The translations under genes and the position numbers were made by a program. The notes under the pieces are model-generated. The model saw nothing but the letters and a program-made list of their open reading frames with translations, was not told the DNA's origin and did no database searches. From positions 1 to 8,228 of the forward strand of contig DASYRN010000239.1 in NCBI GenBank assembly GCA_036004365.1: a stretch of DNA of 8,228 bases, read 5' to 3'. Shown piece by piece: positions 1 to 6,222 of the stretch; positions within the stretch are counted from its first letter, which is position 1; each line of letters begins with the position of its first letter. Source of the DNA: DP-36 sp036004365. Lineage in GTDB: Bacteria; Desulfobacterota; Binatia; UBA9968.

Positions 1-461
1 GGGCTCTTGGTGGTCCTTACCATTCTAAACTTACCGCTTAAATCAAGGAATTCAGCCTTGGGGAATTTCTCCCGCATCTTTTGGTGATGCTGGAAAGGGA
101 TGCTCCCCACCAGGCCGATCCGTTTGTCCGCCAAGCCACGCTCTTGAAGCAGGTCAACGACGCCATTGGCCGTATTCGCGCCCGCCCAACGAACGTCCTT
201 GATGACTGAAAGAACCCGCGCCATGGGAACATGATTGTAAAGTTGCACTAGAAGAGTTGGAGGATTCTTTGGCTCGAACAGGAGGTAGGCCTCGCGGCCG
301 CCGGGCCAATCCGTGAGCCAGTAGATCTCAGAAGCAAACCTGCCGGCGCCGTAAACCAGCAGAGCCTCAACGTTTGACTCCTCCAGCAGCGCCGTGGCGC
401 TTCGGTGGCGGTCGGCCATCTCGGTATCAGAGAAAGTCGGAAATTGTGAACGGTCTCGCAT
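1..461 (-). CDS. M24 family peptidase (Xaa-Pro peptidase/creatinase-like), N-terminal domain, 3' truncated by window edge
   Basis: Translating leftwards from the ATG at 461-459 gives 153 open residues to the window edge. An in-frame TAA lies at 485-483, so this is the first available ATG; no clear Shine-Dalgarno precedes it. The product looks like the creatinase/prolidase N-terminal domain that precedes the metal-binding pita-bread domain of M24 enzymes. Supporting features are an opening segment FSDTEMADRHRSA (residues 10-22), the strand VEALLVYG (31-38), YWLTDWPGG (47-55), RIGLVG (114-119), and the block FRMVRTTKSP at the edge, which matches the family's usual R-x-x-K-S-P-E-E junction. The catalytic domain (Asp, Asp, His, Glu, Glu ligands) would lie outside the window, so the enzyme cannot be assigned to aminopeptidase, dipeptidase or creatinase. 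It follows the decarboxylase-like gene after 130 nt, so operon membership is possible but not shown. Confidence 0.85.
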   Translation of the reverse strand, partial: MRDRSQFPTFSDTEMADRHRSATALLEESNVEALLVYGAGRFASEIYWLTDWPGGREAYLLFEPKNPPTLLVQLYNHVPMARVLSVIKDVRWAGANTANGVVDLLQERGLADKRIGLVGSIPFQHHQKMREKFPKAEFLDLSGKFRMVRTTKS

Positions 462-514
462 GGATCGGTTTTGGATTTTAGATTACATCCAAAGATATTC
501 GAAATTTTTTGGAA

Positions 515-565
515 CCCTCACCTTTAATCCTCTCCCTTCGAGGGAGAGGGCAGGGAGGGGGTGAG
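515..565. repeat. REP-like palindromic intergenic repeat with GGGAGAGG hairpin
   Basis: The 130-nt gap between the decarboxylase-like gene and the M24 gene holds a strong palindrome. Nine bases CCTCTCCCT (529-537) pair perfectly with AGGGAGAGG (541-549) around a TCG loop. Outer arms CTCACC (517-522) and GGTGAG (560-565) also pair, giving a nested structure. It resembles the CCCTCACC/CTCTCCC-hairpin intergenic repeats scattered through many environmental bacterial genomes. Neither strand has a T-run after the stem, so it is not a canonical intrinsic terminator, although it could stabilise the 3' end of the upstream message. The rest of the gap, about 462-514, is AT-rich; I see no promoter in it that I would call. 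Confidence 0.7.
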
Positions 566-591
566 AGCAGCCGGTAAGAATCTACTGGTCA

Positions 592-1599
592 CTAGCGTTC
601 TAATTTTAACAGACGCCGGGCATTTAGGTGGAGAATAGCCTCTTTCTCTTGTTCCGAGCAGTCCAAGGCTTCCACCTTTTCAACACTCAGCCAGTCTCCT
701 AGCGTATAGGGGTAGTCGGTTCCTACCATGAGATGATCCGCGCCTGCGACTGTTTTTAAGTAATCCAAGGTGTCCACGCGATAGACCATTGTGTCGAAAT
801 AGAGGTTCTTTTTGAGGTAGACGCTCGGCGGAGAAGATGCCCCGGGAGCACGAGCTCCGCGTCGGACGGCGAAGCCTTGATCCAGCCGTCCTAGTTGATA
901 AGGGAAAAAGCCGCCGCCATGGAGCACGCATAGCTTCAAATTCGGAAAACGATCAAACACGCCGCTATAGCTCATAAAGGCGAGCGAGAGAGTACTGTCA
1001 GCCGGATTCCCGCAGATTAATCGCAGTCCGTAAGGGCTCATTTTCTCCGAGCCGGCTACGTCCTCGGGATGCATGACAATCAACGCGTCGAGATCCTCCG
1101 CCTTGCGCCAGAAAGGATCGAAGCTCTCGCTATTGAAATACTGGCCATTCACATTCGATCCGATATAACCGCCGTGGAGTTTCAGCTCTTTGATCGCATG
1201 TTCCAGAACGGCGGCCGCGCGGGGAGGATCTTGAAGCGGGACAGCGGCTAACCCGACAAAGCGGTCCGGGTGTTGGAGGGTGAGATCGCGAATGCCTTTG
1301 TTGTACATCCGGCACCACGTCTCGCCGTGTTTCCCTTCGAGAGAGTAGCCGAGACTCGACGTATGTGGAATGAGCGCGCCAATGGCGATTTTTCCCCGTT
1401 CCATCATCTGGAATCTGTGCTCCAAGCCGGCGAGCTCAGGGGTAACGGTGAATTCCTGCGACCCAGCGAACGAGAGAGTAGTTTCTCCATTCTTGGTTTC
1501 TTTGCCTTTGACGCCGAGGGCTTTTCCGTGTCGCTTGGCCTCGGCCAACAAGGCTTGCGGGATGTAGTGGTGGTGGATGTCGATGGCGCAGACACGCAT
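592..1599 (-). CDS. ACMSD-like amidohydrolase family 2 protein (metal-dependent decarboxylase/hydrolase)
   Basis: This 335-residue cytoplasmic TIM-barrel protein belongs to the amidohydrolase-2 family and is closest in motif layout to 2-amino-3-carboxymuconate-6-semialdehyde decarboxylase (ACMSD). The metal-ligand set is complete and sits at almost the same numbers as in bacterial ACMSD: H9 and H11 in DIHHHYIP, H177 in VMHPED, H227 in LHGGGFFPY, and D295 in GTDYPYTLGD. GRLD (237-240) carries the equivalent of the arginine that reaches a neighbouring active site in ACMSD. The segment around residues 41-60, where ACMSD has its other substrate-carboxylate arginine, contains no arginine, so the true substrate is probably not ACMS. 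The family also includes resorcylate and carboxyvanillate decarboxylases and some hydrolases. The ATG at 1599 has GGAGG at 1612-1616, with a rather long 12-nt spacing. It starts 53 nt after tctA ends, consistent with one operon. Confidence 0.88.
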   Translation of the reverse strand: MRVCAIDIHHHYIPQALLAEAKRHGKALGVKGKETKNGETTLSFAGSQEFTVTPELAGLEHRFQMMERGKIAIGALIPHTSSLGYSLEGKHGETWCRMYNKGIRDLTLQHPDRFVGLAAVPLQDPPRAAAVLEHAIKELKLHGGYIGSNVNGQYFNSESFDPFWRKAEDLDALIVMHPEDVAGSEKMSPYGLRLICGNPADSTLSLAFMSYSGVFDRFPNLKLCVLHGGGFFPYQLGRLDQGFAVRRGARAPGASSPPSVYLKKNLYFDTMVYRVDTLDYLKTVAGADHLMVGTDYPYTLGDWLSVEKVEALDCSEQEKEAILHLNARRLLKLER

Positions 1600-1652
1600 A
1601 GTCTTAACTTGCCTCCCTCAGTGTGGATTGGCGGGAGAGCCTGCCGAGAAAT

Positions 1653-3152
1653 TCACATCACATCTGCCGGTCGCTCGTACCTCACTCTGCCCGTTCGCTC
1701 TTTGATGGTGGGATAGGCCACGGTAATGATAGTGATGGTGATGAGGATGAGAATGCTTGGGAAGAGAAGCCACTTCGCGCCGTAAGCGGCCACGGAGATC
1801 CAGAGGTAGTTTTCCGCGATCTTGCCGAGGGTCAAGCCCAAGACTAGCGGTGGTCTGGGCCACTCGAAAAGCACCATGAGATAGCCCAAAAAACCAAAAA
1901 TCAGCGTGACGATGAGGTCTCCGTAGCTGTTGTTAGCCGTAAAAGAGCCGATGAAGACGAAGAAAAGGAGAAACGGAATAAGCAGCTGGCCGCGGATAAA
2001 GGTGAGAGCCGCAAGCCGATTCAAGATGAGGAAACAGACTCCCGCTACGATGAGGTTCGCGATAATGAGGATCCACACCATGGCGAAGGTCACGTCCAAA
2101 CGGGTCTTGAGCATCTCAGGCCCGGGCTGTAGCCCCACAATCAGGAGCGCACCAAGCAGCAACGCCATGGCCCCGCTGCCCGGAATACCAAAGGCCACTG
2201 TGGGAATCAGATCACCGCCGCGCGTGGAATTGTTGGCTGAGCCGGGACCCAAGACTCCTTCGATAGCGCCTTTCCCTGCCTGATTTTTATCTTTGAGACC
2301 CCGGACTGCATGACCGTAAGCAATCCATTGGGCAACATTGGCCCCCAATACCGGCAGGATGCCGAAGTAGACGCCGATCAGGCTGCAGCGCATGACCAGC
2401 CAGAAATGGCGGAAGGTATCTTTGACTCCTTCCCAAACACCTGTGAGCTTATCCGGTCGAGACCCCGCAATACTGGTTCCCCGCACCGCTAGATCGACGA
2501 TCTCCGGGATAGCAAAAAGGCCGACCACAACCGGAACGAGATCGAGCCGGTCCCACAGGTAAAGATTTCCGAAGGTGTAGCGCAGGGAACCGGTTTGGGG
2601 ATCCACCCCGATCGCCGCGAGCATGAGGCCGGCGCCGCCCGCCAGCAATCCTTTCATCATCGACCGGCCGGCCAGGGTGCCGATAAAAGTGATCCCCATA
2701 ATCACTATGATGAACAGCTCAGGCGAGCCGAAGAGGAGAACCAACGGCCGCATGATCGGGATCGATAACGCCAGCGCCAACGCGCCTATGGTAGCGCCGA
2801 CGACCGAGCTCGTGATCGCTGCTCCTAGTGCTCTGCCCGCCTCACCCTTTTTCGACATCGGGTAGCCATCGAGCACCAACGCTGCGGAGGAGCCTTCGCC
2901 CGGGATGCCGAATAGAATAGAAGTGAGATCTCCGGTCGTGCCGGTCACGGCAAGCATTCCCAAGAGGAAACAGAAGGCGGAGACCGGCTCCTTGATCGTG
3001 TAGGAGAAAGGCAGCATCAAGGCCAGTGTTGCCAGGCCTCCAATGCCCGGAAGCAATCCGACAAAGAAACCAACGGTTATCCCGATGATAAGATAGCCGA
3101 AGGCCGGCCAAGCCAGTACTTGCCAGAAACCGCTTACAAACGCCTCAATCAT
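1653..3152 (-). CDS. tctA: Tripartite tricarboxylate transporter large membrane subunit TctA
   Basis: This 499-residue, strongly hydrophobic protein is the large membrane subunit of a TTT-family secondary transporter, which moves substrate handed over by a periplasmic TctC-type binding protein. Both halves carry the expected family signatures: FFVGLLPGIGGLATLALMLP (29-48), ILFGIPGEGSSAALVLDGYP (79-98), and the second-half block with ANNST (306-310), DLIPTVAFGIPGSGAM (314-329) and GLQPGP (340-345). The segment before the first PGE motif reads TGTTGDLTSI rather than the more usual YGG-containing version, a modest deviation. About a dozen membrane helices are evident, ending in a basic C-terminal tail (483-495). 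The length is that of TctA alone, not a TctB fusion. The start ATG is 13 nt after the binding-protein stop; the Shine-Dalgarno is weak, so translational coupling is likely. The transported acid cannot be inferred. Confidence 0.95.
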   Translation of the reverse strand: MIEAFVSGFWQVLAWPAFGYLIIGITVGFFVGLLPGIGGLATLALMLPFSYTIKEPVSAFCFLLGMLAVTGTTGDLTSILFGIPGEGSSAALVLDGYPMSKKGEAGRALGAAITSSVVGATIGALALALSIPIMRPLVLLFGSPELFIIVIMGITFIGTLAGRSMMKGLLAGGAGLMLAAIGVDPQTGSLRYTFGNLYLWDRLDLVPVVVGLFAIPEIVDLAVRGTSIAGSRPDKLTGVWEGVKDTFRHFWLVMRCSLIGVYFGILPVLGANVAQWIAYGHAVRGLKDKNQAGKGAIEGVLGPGSANNSTRGGDLIPTVAFGIPGSGAMALLLGALLIVGLQPGPEMLKTRLDVTFAMVWILIIANLIVAGVCFLILNRLAALTFIRGQLLIPFLLFFVFIGSFTANNSYGDLIVTLIFGFLGYLMVLFEWPRPPLVLGLTLGKIAENYLWISVAAYGAKWLLFPSILILITITIITVAYPTIKERTGRVRYERPADVM

Positions 3153-3165
3153 TTTTCAGTGCGTA

Positions 3166-4266
3166 CTACTTTTCGTCTCCGAGAACTTTCTTCACCCGCT
3201 CTATCACTGCGGGAGGCTGCGTTATGACCTCTTTTGCCAGGGTCTGCAGCTCTTCGCCTGTCGCGGGCTCTATGTCTAATTTTCTCTTTTTCGCCTCTTC
3301 AACCACGGCTGGATCAGTCACGACCTTTGTGAAGGCGTCGCGCAGAATTTTCACCCTATCCGGAGGAATCCCAGCAGGCCCGACGTAGGGGCGTCCGAAA
3401 TCTCCAGCCGACAGAACTACTGTGGCGACGCGTCGGGCCGCCTCCGGCGTTTTGTACTTATCCATAAGTTCGTAGATCGTGGGAACGTCGGGCAGCCGTT
3501 CGTCCTTTTTCCTGCCGGTTTGAAACAGGACGCGCACAAAGCCGGTCTTGCGCCAAGTGAAAAAAGGCTCCCGGGCGAAGAAGGCCGCGATCGTGAAGGA
3601 GCGGCATTGCAGTTCGCCTTTTTCCACCGCGAGATCGACATCGCCTCCAGATTGGTATCCCAAGACGATATTGAACTTAGTTCCGATAAGCTCCTCGAAA
3701 AGCTTGGGCATGTAATAACCTGTGGAGCTGGTTCCGGTCGCTCCGCACTTGGGAGGCTCCTTGGCATTTCGTACGTCGTCAATGGTCTTGTATGGAGTGT
3801 CAGCTCGCATATAAAGAAGATGATTGGACTTATCCGGGCTTCCGAGCCAGGTAAACTTGCTCCAGTCAAACTGCACTTCTTTACGGCCGATTAACTGGTC
3901 GAAATAGAGGGCTGGAAAGATGGCGCCGAGGGTCAGGCCATCGGGTTTCGCCACGGCATAAACCTGATTGGCGGCGATCATGGAGCCGGCCCCAGCCACA
4001 TTCTGAACGATGATGTTAGGGTTGCCGGGGATGTATTTCGGCATGTATTGGGCAATGAGACGGGCATAGAGATCGTAGACGTCGCCTGCTTTGGTGCCCG
4101 CGATCAGGGTTATCGTTTTCCCCTGATAGAAGGGGGTTTGGGCGAATACAGAAGTAACAGTTAAAGAATTAAAGAGATAAAGAATTAAGAGAAAAAGGAC
4201 GAGGGATGAGAGATGAAAGTTTAAATTACAACTCTTAGACATTTTCCATCGAATCTGACGGATCAT
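3166..4266 (-). CDS. TTT family periplasmic solute-binding protein (TctC/Bug type), paralog 1
   Basis: This 366-residue exported binding protein should capture an organic acid in the periplasm and deliver it to TctA, encoded 13 nt downstream. A signal peptide with a hydrophobic core around residues 19-41 ends at a likely SVFA|QTP cleavage site (A42/Q43). The Bug-family core follows: GTKAGDVYDLYARL (57-70), YIPGNPNIIVQNVAGAGS (78-95), AKPDGLTLGA (106-115), then the second domain starting PPKCGATG (171-178), a glycine-rich YQSGGDVDLA (204-213) and IPPDRVKILRDAF (300-312). The mature protein has only two cysteines, C174 and C221, conserved in both neighbouring paralogs. The start at 4266 is fixed by GGAGG at 4274-4278 with 7-nt spacing; M9 is an alternative without such a site. 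Much of the signal peptide is encoded by AT-rich short repeats. The gene lies 39 nt after the deacylase. Confidence 0.94.
   Translation of the reverse strand: MIRQIRWKMSKSCNLNFHLSSLVLFLLILYLFNSLTVTSVFAQTPFYQGKTITLIAGTKAGDVYDLYARLIAQYMPKYIPGNPNIIVQNVAGAGSMIAANQVYAVAKPDGLTLGAIFPALYFDQLIGRKEVQFDWSKFTWLGSPDKSNHLLYMRADTPYKTIDDVRNAKEPPKCGATGTSSTGYYMPKLFEELIGTKFNIVLGYQSGGDVDLAVEKGELQCRSFTIAAFFAREPFFTWRKTGFVRVLFQTGRKKDERLPDVPTIYELMDKYKTPEAARRVATVVLSAGDFGRPYVGPAGIPPDRVKILRDAFTKVVTDPAVVEEAKKRKLDIEPATGEELQTLAKEVITQPPAVIERVKKVLGDEK
4162..4193. repeat. AT-rich 16-bp tandem repeat inside signal-peptide coding sequence
   Basis: The 11-mer TAAAGAATTAA occurs at 4162-4172 and again at 4178-4188, giving a 16-bp period with 12 of 16 positions identical over two units. 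It is flanked by further low-complexity purine-rich sequence to about 4220. On the coding (minus) strand this reads as the hydrophobic part of the signal peptide of the 4266-3166 binding protein. The base composition is far more AT-rich than the rest of the gene, so this stretch looks like a repeat that has been taken into the coding sequence. Confidence 0.6.
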
Positions 4267-4273
4267 GATCTTG

Positions 4274-4278
4274 CCTCC
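4274..4278 (-). promoter_or_regulatory. Shine-Dalgarno site fixing the start of the third-transcribed binding protein
   Basis: The minus strand reads GGAGG here, 7 nt before the ATG at 4266. The site is why the longer N-terminus (MIRQIRWKMSK) is preferred over starting at the internal methionine 9, which lacks a comparable site. Confidence 0.75.
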
Positions 4279-4305
4279 GACTCGAAACCAGAAATCGAAA
4301 CTCTC

Positions 4306-5979
4306 TCACAGGGCTGGGGTGCAAAGCTCCTGCCGGGTAACCTTTCCGGGGAAGGCATCCATGCACTGCCCTTCTTCCACAACCACTTGGCCGTTCACGA
4401 CGACAGCCTGCATCCCAACTGGATGGCGCTTCGCCTCCTGCTCGTCCAGCTTCGCCGGGATCCTTAAGCTGACCGGGTCCTGGATCGTGTCGGGATCGAA
4501 GATCGCGATGTCCGCAGGCCATCCGGTCTTCAGCAGCCCTCGGTTCAGCCTCAGTCTGGCCGCCGGAAAGCCCGTGACCTTGGATACCGCCTCCTCGAGT
4601 GGAAAGAGCTTTTTCTCTCGGCACCAGTAGCTCAAGATCTTCACCGGCGCGCCGTGCCAAAAGAACCGGTCCAGATGGGCGCCTGCATCGGTGCCGATCA
4701 AGCTGCGCGACGACGTGATCATGTCAGCGAGCAGTTCGAGATGGCCGTTGGCTGTGCCGAGGTAATAGCAGCGCGAGCGGAGATCGTCCTGCAGCCAGGT
4801 GTCGAAGAACGCGTCCAGCGGAGACTTACCCGTCTGACGCGCGATCTCCTGGACGCCTTTTCCTTCCAGTGATTTAAGATCGCTCCGCTCCATGCGATCG
4901 AAGACAATCTGTCCCCAACCTAGCCATTCAGGAAAAGCCGGCTTGCCCGCTCCTTCGATTCGCTCTCTATCGAGCTTCTCCCGGGTGTTTCTGTCCTTGA
5001 GATAGGTCGCGAGCCCTTCGACCGGCTTTTTGATCGCTTCCCAAGTCGGCAAGCCGTCGAGGAAGAAACAATTCTCCGCGCCGAAGCGGGTAATATGCTG
5101 ATAAGGGATAACCACTCCGTAGATATCTTTGCCGTTCTTTTTCGCTTCTTCCATCAAACGGATCGCCCGCGGCCCGTGCTCTTTCTCCCCCGGCCGCAGC
5201 CTGAATTCGTTGCCGATCATGGAGGCGTTGATCTTGTTGACCAGCTCGGGAAAGCCACTCTCCGGCTTCAGCAAGTTCCCGAAGCCGTTGAATTGAAAAC
5301 AGCCGCCATACTCGGCCGCGATATTGGCGAGTTCGACGATCTCTTCTTGCTCCGCAAAGGTACTCGGAGTGCCCGCGTGGACCGCCGGCCCGCCGCGTGG
5401 ACTCGATGAAAAGCCGATCGCGCCCGCCTCGATGCCTTCACGAACCATGTTTTTCATCGCCTCGATCTCTTCGTTCGTGGCCTTCCTCTTGTACGCATCC
5501 TCTCCCATCACAGTGAGGCGCACCGGCGAGTGCGGCATGAGTGCGAGAACGTTTATTCCCACCTTGCCTTTGAGATAGTTGAGATACTGCGGGAATGTTT
5601 TCCATTTCCAGTCCTTTGAGTCCACGTAGTTGTCCAACACCCGTCTCAGATAGCCGACCAAAACCTTGACCGGCTCTTCTCCCTTAGGCACGGGGGCGCA
5701 CGAGGCACCGCAGTCGCCGATCACGACACTGGTCACGCCGAAATTAATCACGGGGTTCCCGTGCGGATAAAGCACGAGAAACATGTCCATGTGCGTGTGG
5801 GAGTCGATGAATCCCGGAGTGACGGCCTTTCCCTTGGCGTCAATTTCCCTTTTGCCCGGACCCAGATTCTTTCCGATCGCGGAAATTTTTTCTCCCTCGA
5901 CCGCAACATCCGCCTCAAAGCGCGGGCTGCCTGTTCCATCGATGACAACTCCGTTGCGAATCACAAGGTCAAATGCCAT
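4306..5979 (-). CDS. N-acyl-D-amino-acid deacylase-like amidohydrolase (amidohydrolase 3 family)
   Basis: This 557-residue cytoplasmic metal-dependent hydrolase belongs to the D-aminoacylase/amidohydrolase-3 group, whose characterised members release D-amino acids from N-acyl derivatives. From the N-terminus: a beta-sandwich segment FDLVIRNGVVIDGTG (3-17); GFIDSHTHMD with metal ligands H61 and H63; GDCGASCAP with the family's cysteine at C90; AGAIGFSSSPRGG (185-197); a likely ligand histidine H295 in IPYQH; and IGTDAGAH with the catalytic aspartate D431. Where characterised enzymes have a histidine in a THxR-like segment, this protein reads CFQFNGFGN (227-235), so one usual metal ligand seems absent. 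Substrate range may therefore differ, and it could be a related amidase or dihydropyrimidinase-like enzyme. The start at 5979 has GGAGG at 5989-5993 with 9-nt spacing. An in-frame ATG at 6090 would add 37 repeat-derived residues and is rejected. A putative promoter lies just upstream. Confidence 0.88.
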   Translation of the reverse strand: MAFDLVIRNGVVIDGTGSPRFEADVAVEGEKISAIGKNLGPGKREIDAKGKAVTPGFIDSHTHMDMFLVLYPHGNPVINFGVTSVVIGDCGASCAPVPKGEEPVKVLVGYLRRVLDNYVDSKDWKWKTFPQYLNYLKGKVGINVLALMPHSPVRLTVMGEDAYKRKATNEEIEAMKNMVREGIEAGAIGFSSSPRGGPAVHAGTPSTFAEQEEIVELANIAAEYGGCFQFNGFGNLLKPESGFPELVNKINASMIGNEFRLRPGEKEHGPRAIRLMEEAKKNGKDIYGVVIPYQHITRFGAENCFFLDGLPTWEAIKKPVEGLATYLKDRNTREKLDRERIEGAGKPAFPEWLGWGQIVFDRMERSDLKSLEGKGVQEIARQTGKSPLDAFFDTWLQDDLRSRCYYLGTANGHLELLADMITSSRSLIGTDAGAHLDRFFWHGAPVKILSYWCREKKLFPLEEAVSKVTGFPAARLRLNRGLLKTGWPADIAIFDPDTIQDPVSLRIPAKLDEQEAKRHPVGMQAVVVNGQVVVEEGQCMDAFPGKVTRQELCTPAL

Positions 5980-5987
5980 GGCTGAGG

Positions 5988-5994
5988 TCCTCCC
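5988..5994 (-). promoter_or_regulatory. Shine-Dalgarno site deciding the deacylase start
   Basis: The minus strand reads GGGAGGA, with the GGAGG core 9 nt before the ATG at 5979. No comparable site precedes the in-frame ATG at 6090, which supports the shorter 557-residue product beginning MAFDLVIRNG, the normal N-terminus of this family. Confidence 0.8.
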
Positions 5995-6007
5995 TTTAGT
6001 GTTGTTG

Positions 6008-6036
6008 CCTTTATCCCAGTACGTATCCTGTGTCAA
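6008..6036 (-). promoter_or_regulatory. Candidate sigma-70-type promoter for the deacylase-tctA block
   Basis: The minus strand carries a perfect -35 hexamer TTGACA (6036-6031), a 17-nt spacer and a poor -10 match TAAAGG (6013-6008). Transcription would begin near position 6001, leaving a short leader with the Shine-Dalgarno before the ATG at 5979. The -35 and spacing are good and the -10 is weak, so this is a candidate only. It would let the deacylase, binding protein, TctA and decarboxylase genes be expressed apart from the two upstream binding-protein genes. Confidence 0.35.
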
Positions 6037-6053
6037 TACTCTACCGGCTACGT

Positions 6054-6085
6054 TGGAGTGCTGGATTGATGGAGTAATGGAGTGA
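6054..6085. repeat. Four tandem copies of an 8-bp unit, TGGAGTRA-like
   Basis: Four adjacent octamers read TGGAGTGC (6054-6061), TGGATTGA (6062-6069), TGGAGTAA (6070-6077) and TGGAGTGA (6078-6085). The array sits in the gap upstream of the deacylase, beyond the candidate promoter. On the minus strand it reads as ACTCCA-type words, which produce the spurious N-terminal extension MRHSITPSIQHSN if the ATG at 6090 is used. Confidence 0.75.
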
Positions 6086-6102
6086 CGCATGTAAAACCTA
6101 CT

Positions 6103-6222
6103 GCTCCAAAAGTCCCATATTCCAACACGTCATTTCCCTTATACGGGCCCGCCTAGGCGTCTCGAGCGAAGCCGAAGGATCGATTTCTCGCGCGCGTCGC
6201 ATCTGGGACTTTTTGCTGGAGC
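6103..6222. repeat. 120-bp element with imperfect terminal inverted repeats (MITE/REP-like)
   Basis: The left end, GCTCC AAAAGTCCCA (6103-6117), is the inverse of the right end, TGGGACTTTT (6204-6213) plus GGAGC (6218-6222), with a 4-nt bulge TGCT in the right arm. The inside is GC-rich. It holds a perfect 10-bp palindrome CGCCTAGGCG (6150-6159) and a GAGCGAAGCCGAAGGATCGA stretch typical of dispersed intergenic repeats in environmental bacteria. The right end touches the stop codon (6224-6222) of the upstream binding-protein gene. There is no open frame for a transposase, so if mobile it would depend on an enzyme elsewhere. As a transcript it could fold into one long hairpin downstream of that gene. 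Confidence 0.6.

Noticed and set aside
38..232. 64-residue minus-strand open frame
   Set aside because: It sits in another frame inside the M24 gene, whose frame is open across the whole stretch and carries the family junction motif.
529..549. Hairpin as an intrinsic terminator
   Set aside because: No run of T follows the stem on either strand, so it is called a REP-like repeat instead.
1270..1716. 148-residue plus-strand open frame
   Set aside because: It lies antisense to the decarboxylase-like gene and the end of tctA, both with intact family motifs, and its translation resembles no known protein.
3520..3894. 124-residue plus-strand open frame
   Set aside because: It is fully antisense to a well-supported binding-protein gene and shows no recognisable domain.
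5783..6085. 100-residue plus-strand open frame opposite the deacylase start
   Set aside because: It is a shadow of the deacylase N-terminus and the repeat array, with no domain and no Shine-Dalgarno that I can see.
5980..6090. N-terminal extension of the deacylase from an ATG at 6090
   Set aside because: The 37 added residues are translated octamer repeat and promoter-like DNA, have no family similarity, and a good Shine-Dalgarno precedes the ATG at 5979.
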